The position numbers and the translations under genes are program-made. Positions 56,936 through 64,000 of a DNA stretch of 64,000 nt are shown here, piece by piece. Positions within the stretch are counted from its first letter, which is position 1; every line of letters begins with the position of its first letter. Under the pieces are notes generated by a model. The model worked only from the letters and a program-made list of their open reading frames with translations. It was not told where the DNA came from and searched no databases. This stretch comes from Faecalispora jeddahensis (GTDB lineage Bacteria > Bacillota > Clostridia > Oscillospirales > Acutalibacteraceae). The stretch is taken from assembly GCF_000577335.1 (NCBI RefSeq), contig NZ_CBYL010000002.1, forward strand, positions 62,001 through 126,000, given 5' to 3'.

Positions 56936-58213
56936 ATGGATCAGAAATTATACCAAAATCACCTTGCCATTCTGAAAAGCGAGCTGATTGTCGCACTGGG
57001 CTGTACCGAACCGATCGCCATTGCCTTTGCCGCGGCCAAGGCCCGGGAAACGCTTGGCCAAATGCCGGAGCACTGTGTCGTTCGGTGCAGCGGAAACATC
57101 ATTAAGAATGTAAAGGGCGTCGTCGTGCCGAAGTCGCAGGGAATGCGCGGCATGGATGCCGCCGCGGCCCTCGGTATTGTGGGCGGCGATGCTTCGCAGG
57201 AGCTGGCCGTTCTGGAAAGCGTGAAGGATGAGGATGTGGAGACCGTGCGCCGCCTGCTGGCACAGGACTTTTGCACCTGCGAGCTGGCAGAAGGCGTGGA
57301 GAACCTTTATATCCTCATCTCGGTGAGCGCGGAAGGCCGCAGCGCAGAGGTCGAGATCAAAGACTACCACAATAATATTACAAAGGTGGTAAAGGACGGC
57401 GCTGTGCTATACTCCAAGGACGAGCAGAGCGAGACTGAGAATGTAAAAAAGGGCGACAAGACTCTTTTAAACCTGAAGAATATCCTCGAATTCGCGGATT
57501 GTGTTCGGATGGAGGATATTGAAGAAACGATCGGTCGACAGATCGCTTATAACACCGCCATTTCGGAAGAAGGCCTGAAAGACCCGTGGGGGGCTCAGGT
57601 AGGCCGTACGCTCGTGGAAAACAGCCGCGAAGAAGACATTAAGGTGATTGCCGCAGCCGCGGCCGCTGCTGGAAGCGACGCCCGCATGAGCGGCTGTTCC
57701 CTGCCGGTGGTGATCAACAGCGGCAGCGGAAATCAGGGGATTACGATCACGATGCCCGTTGTGGCTTACGCCAGGCGATACCAAATTCCAAAAGAAAAAA
57801 TGTACGCCGCCCTGTGCGTTGCGAATCTTGTCAGCATTCATCAGAAAAAGTATATCGGCAGCCTCTCTGCCTACTGCGGTGCGGTGAGCGCCGCAGCCGG
57901 GGCGGCCTGCGGAATCGCCTATATGAATGGCGCCGGCTACGATGAAATCAGCCAGACCATCACCAACACGATCTGTACCGCAGGCGGCATTGTCTGTGAC
58001 GGGGCAAAATCCAGCTGCGCGGCAAAAATCGCAGCGTCCGTCACGGCGGCGCTCACGGGGTGGCAAATGGCCAGCAAGCAGCGCGTGTTCCAGCCGGGAG
58101 AAGGATTGGTGGAAGAAAACGTGGAGGACACGATCGCCAATGTTGGCCGGATGGGACGGGAAGGAATGCGCTCCACAGATGTAGAGATTCTGAACATGAT
58201 GCTTGGCAACTGA
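56936..58213 (+). CDS. cyuA: L-cysteine desulfidase-like protein (UPF0597/CyuA family)
   Basis: Protein of 425 residues of the serine dehydratase alpha-like UPF0597 family (CyuA/YhaM). Characterised members are oxygen-sensitive Fe-S enzymes that degrade L-cysteine to pyruvate, ammonia and sulfide. Conserved stretches: ELIVALGCTEPIAIAFAAAK (residues about 16-35), VINSGSGNQGITITMPV, YCGAVSAAAGAACGIAY, and TICTAGGIVCDGAKSSCAAK with candidate cluster cysteines. I start at the ATG at 56936 with AGAGGG upstream; a GTG at 56909 would overlap no known domain. As last gene of the transporter cluster it suggests that cysteine- or serine-containing peptides or conjugates are the carbon and nitrogen source. 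Confidence 0.88.
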   Translation: MDQKLYQNHLAILKSELIVALGCTEPIAIAFAAAKARETLGQMPEHCVVRCSGNIIKNVKGVVVPKSQGMRGMDAAAALGIVGGDASQELAVLESVKDEDVETVRRLLAQDFCTCELAEGVENLYILISVSAEGRSAEVEIKDYHNNITKVVKDGAVLYSKDEQSETENVKKGDKTLLNLKNILEFADCVRMEDIEETIGRQIAYNTAISEEGLKDPWGAQVGRTLVENSREEDIKVIAAAAAAAGSDARMSGCSLPVVINSGSGNQGITITMPVVAYARRYQIPKEKMYAALCVANLVSIHQKKYIGSLSAYCGAVSAAAGAACGIAYMNGAGYDEISQTITNTICTAGGIVCDGAKSSCAAKIAASVTAALTGWQMASKQRVFQPGEGLVEENVEDTIANVGRMGREGMRSTDVEILNMMLGN

Positions 58214-58317
58214 TTTTGCCCTTGCGCCTACAACAGTAAAAGCAGCATCCGAAAAAAAGACCGGCATTCAAACAAAATTGTTGCCTGCTCCGCATAAACA
58301 TTTATAAAAGCAATCAA

Positions 58318-58350
58318 CGGCAGGGACCTTTGCAACTGGATTCTCTGCCG
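58318..58350 (+). terminator. Possible terminator after the cysteine desulfidase-like gene
   Basis: CGGCAG ... CTGCCG arms 21 nt apart, followed by CTTTCTTCTGTTT. A weak hairpin, 105 nt past the stop. The rest of 58214-58477 shows no gene. Confidence 0.4.
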
Positions 58351-58477
58351 CTTTCTTCTGTTTGTCAAACGCATTTATTCCATACTCGCCCTGCAAAATA
58401 CAGCGATAATTTTTTTTTGCAAACGCTTTTTCCCTCTAAAAACAGCCAGATGGTAACTTTTTACTTTATAAACCCAT

Positions 58478-58505
58478 TTGACTTCCGGCCAAACTACTGT
58501 ATAAT
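58478..58505 (+). promoter_or_regulatory. Promoter of rpoN
   Basis: TTGACT (58478-58483), 16-bp spacer, TATAAT (58500-58505), about 70 nt before the rpoN start codon. Confidence 0.75.
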
Positions 58506-58574
58506 AAAAATTGCAAAAATAATTGTAGATTTGGTGATTTTTTGTCGTATTAAGACAGAAAGGGGGATCGATGT

Positions 58575-59921
58575 ATGGACTTTGGCAATGAGCTTACGCT
58601 GGAACAGCGGCAGATTCTTTCTCAAAAGCAGCTGCAGTCATTACAGATACTGGCCTGCAACAATCAGGAGCTTGACGATCTGCTGGCAAATGAGTACGCG
58701 GAAAATCCAATGCTGGAGCATACCGGCTCCCAGCGGGACGATTTTTTCACCAATATCGATACGCTGTACGAGACCAGCTCGTCCTTCCCGCAGGGCACAC
58801 CCTACGGAGAGGAAGAGGAGGAACCGCGCAGAAACGATATTCCCTCCGAGCCTGTCGATGTGTTGAAAAAAGAGCTTTTGATGCAGTTGAGCCGCGACCG
58901 CTATTCCGCCGAGGAATGGCGATTGTTTCCCCTGCTGATCGACTGTCTTGACGACTCCGGCTTTTTCCCGTGGGATACGGGTGAAATCGCGCTTCTGGCC
59001 CGCTGTCCCGAATCGATGGTACAGCGCTGTCTGCAGGCATTAAAGCAGCTGGAGCCGATCGGCATCTTCTCAAAGGATCTTTCGGAATGTCTGCTGAGGC
59101 AGCTTGAACATCAGGGCTGTGAGGACCCGATTTTGCTGACGATCGTGCGCGAGCATCTTCCGGATATTTTAAAGGGACAGATCAGCAATGTGTCGCGCTC
59201 TTTGCATTTGAGCACCGCCGCCGTACGCAAGTACCTGCTGCAGATCGGCAAGCTGAATCCCCGCCCCATTATGAACGCGCAGGAAACACAGACGGAATAC
59301 ATTGTCCCCGATATTCTGGTCAAGCGCAAGAATGACGAGTGGGAAATTGCCATCAACGACAAATGGATGGGTCGGTATCAGCTGAATCAGTACTATATTC
59401 GCATGATGAAAAGCTCTGCCGACAGCGAGCTGAACGCTTATTTTCGGAATCATCTGGAACGGGCGCGCTTTCTGCTTCGCTGTGTGGAGCAGCGCCGCAC
59501 AACGATTCTGAATATCACCAAAGAGATCATCGCCCGGCAGCAGCCCTATTTTCTGAATCAGGGCGGGCTGACCTCTATGACGATGCAGCAGGTGGCCGAA
59601 GCGCTGCAGATTCACCCGTCGACCGTCAGCCGTGCCATCCGCGGAAAATACCTGCAATTCCAGTACGGCTCCGTGCGGATGAAGGACTTGTTCGTCACGG
59701 GCGGCAGCGAGCAGAAAAAGGCCGGAGGGCCTTCTCTGGACGCCGTTCGGGAACAGATTCGGGATTTGATCGCAGAAGAGGACAAATCCGCGCCTTACAG
59801 CGACCTTTCTCTGGTCGCCGAGCTGGAAAAACGGGGAATCCATATTTCCCGCAGAACAATTGCAAAATACCGGGGGGAAATGGGCATCCCCAACTCCGAT
59901 CAGCGCCGGTATTTCGGCTGA
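58575..59921 (+). CDS. rpoN: RNA polymerase sigma-54 factor
   Basis: Alternative sigma factor of 448 residues. Region I: ELTLEQRQILSQKQLQSLQIL with ANEYAENPML. Core-binding region around residues 100-250 (LLRQLEHQG, YIVPDILVKRKNDEWEI). HTH: MTMQQVAEALQIHPSTVSRAI near residues 325-350. The C-terminal RpoN box is ISRRTIAKYRGEMGIP, close to ARRTVAKYRE, and recognises the -24 element. GGGGG lies 8 nt upstream of the ATG. It directs polymerase to TGGCACN5TTGC promoters such as the one at 38349-38363 and needs enhancer-binding activators. It is a single-gene unit. Confidence 0.97.
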   Translation: MDFGNELTLEQRQILSQKQLQSLQILACNNQELDDLLANEYAENPMLEHTGSQRDDFFTNIDTLYETSSSFPQGTPYGEEEEEPRRNDIPSEPVDVLKKELLMQLSRDRYSAEEWRLFPLLIDCLDDSGFFPWDTGEIALLARCPESMVQRCLQALKQLEPIGIFSKDLSECLLRQLEHQGCEDPILLTIVREHLPDILKGQISNVSRSLHLSTAAVRKYLLQIGKLNPRPIMNAQETQTEYIVPDILVKRKNDEWEIAINDKWMGRYQLNQYYIRMMKSSADSELNAYFRNHLERARFLLRCVEQRRTTILNITKEIIARQQPYFLNQGGLTSMTMQQVAEALQIHPSTVSRAIRGKYLQFQYGSVRMKDLFVTGGSEQKKAGGPSLDAVREQIRDLIAEEDKSAPYSDLSLVAELEKRGIHISRRTIAKYRGEMGIPNSDQRRYFG

Positions 59922-60015
59922 TTGCAGCGGTACACGGAGCCCTTTGGGGAACAGGCTTTGCCCGCCTGGGCCGCCCGTTCCTCCTTCACAGCCGCACACC
60001 GTATCGTTACCGTCA

Positions 60016-60050
60016 AAAAAACTCCCGCGCCTGGCGGGAGTTTTTTTTTG
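60016..60050. terminator. Bidirectional terminator between rpoN and the CoA-transferase gene
   Basis: AACTCCCGC / GCGGGAGTT stem with a 5-nt loop, A7 on the left and T8-9 on the right. It serves both convergent genes. Confidence 0.92.
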
Positions 60051-60105
60051 TTGTTTGCGCCTGCTCCACACTCATCGGGCGCAGGGGAAGCGTTTCTGGC
60101 AGGAA

Positions 60106-61440
60106 TCACCAGATCCCGTTGATTTCGGCCTGTCGGCGCAGCTCCTCGCGAAAATCGGGGTGCGCAATGTTGATCAGTGCTTCCGCGCGCCGTCTCACGT
60201 TCAATCCCCGCAGCCAGGCAATGCCGTATTCGGTCACCACATAGTCCGTGTCGTTGCGGGAGGTGGTGACAACCGCGCCCTCATGCAGAAACGGCACAAT
60301 CTTGGAATGAAGTTCCTTTTTGCCGTCGGCGTCTGTTGTGGTATAGGTGGAATGCATGGCGATAATCGACTTGCCCCCGGGGGACATCTGGGCCCCCTGC
60401 ACTGTTTCCGACTGCCCGCCCGTACCCGACCACTGGGTATGCCCAACGGTTTCGGAGGCGCACTGGCCGGTGAGGTCGACCTCCAGCGTGGCGTTTATGG
60501 AAACGAACCGGTTGTTTCTGCCAATGGTATACGGGTCGTTGGTGAAGGTGCAGGATTTGAACAGAACGGAAGGATTATTGTCGATGTAGTCGTACAGCCG
60601 CTGGCTGCCCATTGTGAAAGAGCAGACCGAGTATCCGTTAAGCAAACCCTTCTGCGAATTGTCTACCGCTCCGCACTCAATCAGATCCACCATTGTTTCC
60701 GTAAACATCTCGGTATGAATGCCCAAATGGCGCTTTGTCTTCAGCTCCGCCGCCACCGCATTGGGAATATTGCCGATGCCGAGCTGAATCGTGGAACCGT
60801 CCTCTATCAAAGAGGCGATCTGCCTGCCGATCGCGGCGTCCGTCTCGGTGTAGGGGGCAAGCTGGGCGATGGGGATGGGCCGGTCGGACTCTACGACCGC
60901 CGCCACTTCGGAAATGTGAACCTGGGTGTCGCCAAAAGTGCGCGGAAAATGGGGGTTCACCTCAACAATGGCGAGCGCCCCTTTGTTGATGAGGTCACGC
61001 TCGTAAATGGCGCTGACGGAAAGCGACATGTAGCCGTGCTGATCCATGGGGGATACGGTAGCCAGCACAACCGGCCGGCGGCCCTCGAAGGCAATGCGGT
61101 CAAGGGTTTTACGCAGAATGGAGGTAGAGCTCTGCGGCATGTGGCTCACCAGCTTTTTCTTTTGCGCGTCGCGCAGGCCGGCGCTGAAAAACCAGCCGTT
61201 ATGTGACAGAATCCCCTGCAGTTCAGGGTCTTTGAACGCCTCGTAATATTTCAGGGGCAGGCATGTATTCAGAATGGTATCCTTCACGCCGGTTTCTTTC
61301 AGGTGCTGCAGGTTTTCGAGGAGGGCCTGGGGCTCACCGGCCGCCTGAGCGGAGAACATATAGTCGCCGTCCCGGATCAGCTCCAGTGCCTGATTGGCGG
61401 TCATCTTCTTTTCACGGTACAGTTGCTCGAATGCTTTCAT
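60106..61440 (-). CDS. Acetyl-CoA hydrolase/CoA-transferase family enzyme (4-hydroxybutyrate/butyrate type)
   Basis: CoA-transferase of 444 residues of the Cat1/AbfT (acetyl-CoA hydrolase/transferase) family. It should move CoA between acetyl-CoA and a carboxylate such as 4-hydroxybutyrate, butyrate or propionate. Motifs: ISEVAAVVESDRPIP, QLGIGNIPNAVAAEL, the catalytic glutamate in LGIHTEMFTETMVDLI, and GTGGQSETVQGAQMSPGGKS for CoA binding. AAAGGAG precedes the ATG. It follows the MFS gene by 69 nt on the same strand, so import and CoA activation of one acid are probably linked. Which acid cannot be told. Confidence 0.9.
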   Translation of the reverse strand: MKAFEQLYREKKMTANQALELIRDGDYMFSAQAAGEPQALLENLQHLKETGVKDTILNTCLPLKYYEAFKDPELQGILSHNGWFFSAGLRDAQKKKLVSHMPQSSTSILRKTLDRIAFEGRRPVVLATVSPMDQHGYMSLSVSAIYERDLINKGALAIVEVNPHFPRTFGDTQVHISEVAAVVESDRPIPIAQLAPYTETDAAIGRQIASLIEDGSTIQLGIGNIPNAVAAELKTKRHLGIHTEMFTETMVDLIECGAVDNSQKGLLNGYSVCSFTMGSQRLYDYIDNNPSVLFKSCTFTNDPYTIGRNNRFVSINATLEVDLTGQCASETVGHTQWSGTGGQSETVQGAQMSPGGKSIIAMHSTYTTTDADGKKELHSKIVPFLHEGAVVTTSRNDTDYVVTEYGIAWLRGLNVRRRAEALINIAHPDFREELRRQAEINGIW

Positions 61441-61509
61441 AAGATAACTCCTTTCGGGCGGCGGACTGCGCAGTCACTCCCCGCAGCCGTCGCCGCCAGA
61501 TAAATGCTT

Positions 61510-62709
61510 TTATTTTTTAGACGCACGGCCGGTTTCCGGCAGAAGGAACGAGCCGAGGAAGAAGGTTGCGCTCATCACCAGCGCGATGGTCAGTCCGGCG
61601 GAATAGCCGGATTTGTCGATCACGACGCCGATCAGATAATAGACCACCGATTCAATGATATAGGACAGCGCCCAGAACAGGCCCATAATGGTGGTCAGCT
61701 TGGCGGGGGTCATGTTCGGCAGCTCCTGCGGAATCATCACCAGAGAGGTGATCGGCAGGAACATAAACACACCGATGGCAAACGCGGCTACCATAGAGAG
61801 CGTGCCGTTGTCGGTATGGAACATCAGCACGCCGAACAGGGTCATGGCCAGGCCGCTCCAGCGGATTACGGGCAGGCGCCTGAAAAATACCCTGGCCAGC
61901 AGAATCGCCAGAATGGAGCCGGCTACGCCGCCGAACGCCACAAGCGTGCTAAGCGTTTTGGAGTTGATTGCGGTTGTGCCGGAGATGGGAAAAATATTGA
62001 GCAGTACAATATAAAAGGTGAGCAGCCCGGAATAGGTGAGCGGAAAGAACCAATTGAACTTGTCCTTCAGCGCATCCCCCGCCGTGTACTTTTCGGCCAC
62101 GGTGCCGGAAGAACGGTTCAGCTCAAAATCCTGCCCCACGGCGGGCCACGCAAGGAACAGCACGCCGCTGACCGCCGCGAAAAACGCCATGCTGTACTGC
62201 CAGGTTTCCAGCCAGCGGATGACCGGGCCGACGATCAGCATTGCGATGATTCCGCCTACGTTGTATGCCACACCGTTGAGTGCATTTACGGTCGGGCGCT
62301 TTTCAGGGGCAAAATAGTGGATGACCACCGGGCTGAAATACACCACATACAGCGCGCCGCCAAAGCCCATGAAAAAGCGGCCCAAAACAAAGATCCAATA
62401 CTGCGGCGCCAGCACCGCCAGCACGCTGCCGGCGACGATGAGCCCGGAGCCCAGCCCGATCGCCTTTTTGGGGAACAGCTTGATCAGAATGCCGGCGGCC
62501 ATAAAGTTGCCGACGATTTTTGCAATGGTAATGGCGTTGGAGATAAACGTTGCCGAAGCAAATGTCTTCAGCTTAAAATAATCCATGATCTGCGGCGTAA
62601 GCGTACTGCCGGCGATCCAGTTGACCGCAAAAAACGCATATGTAAAAAACATAATCGTTTCAATCAGTACGGCCCTGCCTGAAGAGATTTTTATCCTTTG
62701 CTCTTCCAT
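61510..62709 (-). CDS. MFS transporter, oxalate:formate-antiporter (OFA)-like
   Basis: Major-facilitator carrier of 399 residues with about 12 membrane segments. I use the ATG at 62709, with GGGGAATCC upstream; the frame extends to 62865 through a region of poor composition. The N-terminus (IETIMFFTYAFFAVNWIAGS), the loop FPKKAIGLGSG and the motif GRFFMGFGGALYVVYFSPVVIHYFAPEKRP (broken over residues about 103-132) point to the OFA or monocarboxylate-type MFS subfamily. It is co-directional with the CoA-transferase and faces a LysR gene 340 bp away, together forming an acid-uptake module. The substrate is unknown. Confidence 0.88.
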   Translation of the reverse strand: MEEQRIKISSGRAVLIETIMFFTYAFFAVNWIAGSTLTPQIMDYFKLKTFASATFISNAITIAKIVGNFMAAGILIKLFPKKAIGLGSGLIVAGSVLAVLAPQYWIFVLGRFFMGFGGALYVVYFSPVVIHYFAPEKRPTVNALNGVAYNVGGIIAMLIVGPVIRWLETWQYSMAFFAAVSGVLFLAWPAVGQDFELNRSSGTVAEKYTAGDALKDKFNWFFPLTYSGLLTFYIVLLNIFPISGTTAINSKTLSTLVAFGGVAGSILAILLARVFFRRLPVIRWSGLAMTLFGVLMFHTDNGTLSMVAAFAIGVFMFLPITSLVMIPQELPNMTPAKLTTIMGLFWALSYIIESVVYYLIGVVIDKSGYSAGLTIALVMSATFFLGSFLLPETGRASKK

Positions 62710-62984
62710 AAAGGATTCCCCTTTCGATTGTGTGCAGACACACAAGCTGTGAAATTGTGTTACCCTCCTGCTTCGGCCAAAGCATTTTCCGCCGTTATCA
62801 TAGCATGGGGGATGAGAAAAGAGAAATACATGTTTTTCATACCGCCATGAAACCGATTCATGCAACTATACATTTTCAGGTGTTTCTTGTGCAAAAGAAC
62901 TATGAATTCCCACAAAAACGTCCTTTGGAGCGCAGGTTGGCAGCCGGCAGCGCTTTTTGTTCCCTAACCGAAAAAAGAATGGGA

Positions 62985-63012
62985 TTGAAGCTGAACATTT
63001 TTACGGTATAAT
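62985..63012 (+). promoter_or_regulatory. Promoter of LysR gene 3
   Basis: TTGAAG (62985-62990), 16-bp spacer, perfect TATAAT (63007-63012), 38 nt before the start. A minus-strand TATGAT lies near 62799-62804 for the MFS gene. Nothing else is recognisable in 62710-62984. Confidence 0.7.
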
Positions 63013-63049
63013 AGAGGCAGAGACCGATGAGTGAGGAGGAGATTCCCCA

Positions 63050-63937
63050 ATGACTATGATCCAGCTGGCCTATTATGTCGAAGTGGTAAAGCAGCATCAT
63101 TTTACAAAGGCGGCCGAAAAGCTTTTTGTCAGCCAATCTACTTTGAGCAAAGCCATTCGTGCATTGGAGAAGGAGTTTCAGGTAGAATTCATCAATCGCC
63201 GCACAAAAGACCTGCAGATCACAGAGGACGGCCTGGTATTTTACGAGTACGCAACCAAACTGCTGGAGTATTACCACACGCAGACGCAGGAGCTGTACCG
63301 GCACCTGCACTGCGCGAACAGCACGCTGACGCTGGGCCTTCCCCCCACGGCCGGGCTCATCTACTTTTCTTCCCTGCTGTATCAATTTCGGGAAGCCTAT
63401 CCGGAAACCGATTTGAAGATTACGGAAATCACCTCCAAAGCGGTGCGCGACCTTGTGGACGAGGGATCGCTTGATCTGGGGGTGGTGATCGAGCCGTTTT
63501 CAGACAGCAAGTTCTTCCGCCAAACCGTTTATTCTTCGGAAGCCGTGCTGCTGGTTTCAAAGCAGCACCCGCTCGCCGCAAGGCGGTGTGTGGAGTTCCG
63601 GGAGCTGGAGCCGGAGCGTTTTCTCATGGTCACGCCGGATTATATGTATCACGACCTTGTGCTGGAGCGCTGCAAGACCGCGGGCTTTACCCCGAACATT
63701 GTTTTTGAAAGCTCCCAGTGGGATTTGCTGCTGGAAATGGTCGCAAACGATCAGGGCATCAGCATTTTGCCAAAGCCCCTTGTCGATAAGGTTTACAGCG
63801 ACCGCGTACATCAGCTTCACCTGAAAAACCCGGAGTTTCCCTGGGCGCTCTCTGTCATTTACCGCACGAACAAATTTCTCACCGTTCCCATGCAGCGCTT
63901 TTTGAAGCTGTGCGGAAAAGCGCAGTGGCCCTCATAA
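63050..63937 (+). CDS. LysR-family transcriptional regulator 3
   Basis: LTTR of 295 residues. HTH at residues about 14-60 (QHHFTKAAEKLFVSQSTLSKAI), effector domain from STLTLGLPPTAGLIYFSSLL. The middle NIVFESSQWDLLLEMVANDQGISILP is typical of CynR/CysB-type effector folds. AGGAGGAG lies before the ATG; a second ATG six bases on is an alternative. It is divergent from the MFS and CoA-transferase genes and is their likely regulator. The final 63 bases of the window after its stop show no feature. Confidence 0.93.
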   Translation: MTMIQLAYYVEVVKQHHFTKAAEKLFVSQSTLSKAIRALEKEFQVEFINRRTKDLQITEDGLVFYEYATKLLEYYHTQTQELYRHLHCANSTLTLGLPPTAGLIYFSSLLYQFREAYPETDLKITEITSKAVRDLVDEGSLDLGVVIEPFSDSKFFRQTVYSSEAVLLVSKQHPLAARRCVEFRELEPERFLMVTPDYMYHDLVLERCKTAGFTPNIVFESSQWDLLLEMVANDQGISILPKPLVDKVYSDRVHQLHLKNPEFPWALSVIYRTNKFLTVPMQRFLKLCGKAQWPS

Positions 63938-64000
63938 AGGCCTGAAATCGCCCTTTGGAACCGCACCGCGCATGACCCGTGCCGGTATTCCCCCGCGGTA

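Noticed and set aside
59860-61206. 448-codon open frame antisense to the CoA-transferase gene
   Set aside because: Starts inside rpoN, runs through a strong terminator and shows no protein family features.
1-64000. CRISPR arrays, rRNA, tRNA genes, transposases, plasmid or phage origins
   Set aside because: Looked for regularly spaced direct repeats, conserved rRNA and tRNA segments and recombinase-like proteins; none seen.

Overview
The window looks like chromosome of an obligately anaerobic, spore-lineage Firmicute (class Clostridia, probably Oscillospiraceae-like). The basis is an oxygen-sensitive gene set (glycyl-radical enzyme YjjI with its activase, a 2-hydroxyacyl-CoA dehydratase with its ATP-driven activator, ferredoxin-type glutamate synthase), strong AGGAGG-type ribosome sites, frequent GTG/TTG starts, Gram-positive lipoproteins and a moderately high GC content. 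Taxonomy is inference. I saw no rRNA, tRNA, CRISPR array, IS element or integrase.

Layout. 1-7.7 kb (minus): a purine-nucleoside operon, LacI-type regulator - deoB - deoD - BMP lipoprotein - ABC ATPase - two permeases, behind one promoter with a perfect TGAAACCGGTTTCA operator. 7.9-11.0 kb (minus): Crp/Fnr-type regulator - yjjI - yjjW. 11.2-13.6 kb (plus): pseudouridine salvage (HTH-PfkB kinase and psuG) behind a long structured leader. 13.9-15.1 kb: an HD-GYP protein and a small XRE regulator. 15.4-20.8 kb (plus): a nitrogen-assimilation operon, three separate genes for the three domains of glutamate synthase, then amt and a PII gene. 20.8-26.8 kb (minus): a NUDIX gene, then a 2-hydroxyacyl-CoA dehydratase operon (VOC protein, activator, two dehydratase subunits, CoA-transferase) facing a divergent regulator of unknown family (26.9-28.4 kb). 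28.7-30.6 kb: trmO and a solitary phage-type C-type-lectin protein resembling the variable protein of diversity-generating retroelements. 30.6-38.3 kb (minus): a 5-oxoproline/biotin operon (pxpA, NRAMP-like transporter, pxpB, pxpC, a pxpC-accB fusion, accC, ycsI-like, small biotinyl carrier) preceded by a consensus sigma-54 promoter. 38.7-43.2 kb (minus): SSS symporter - NtrB-like kinase - NtrC-like activator, the likely controllers of that promoter. 43.3-47.5 kb: AEC transporter, a small coiled-coil protein and two LysR regulators around a 1-kb structured non-coding stretch. 47.7-58.2 kb (plus): a URO-D-family protein, amidohydrolase, M20 hydrolase, complete oligopeptide-type ABC transporter and a cysteine desulfidase-like protein, with a large nested palindrome between the binding-protein and permease genes. 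58.6-59.9 kb: rpoN. 60.1-63.9 kb: MFS carrier plus CoA-transferase (minus) with a divergent LysR gene.

Common theme: scavenging of nitrogenous and carboxylic-acid nutrients (nucleosides, pseudouridine, ammonium, 5-oxoproline, peptides, hydroxy acids), each module with its own local regulator. The best candidates for something little described are the sigma-54-controlled 5-oxoproline operon with its PxpC-AccB fusion, the orphan C-type-lectin protein, the dehydratase operon with the unknown regulator, and the structured non-coding elements at 45.9/46.5 kb and 52.8-53.0 kb. No similarity searches were possible; all family names come from reading the translated sequence.
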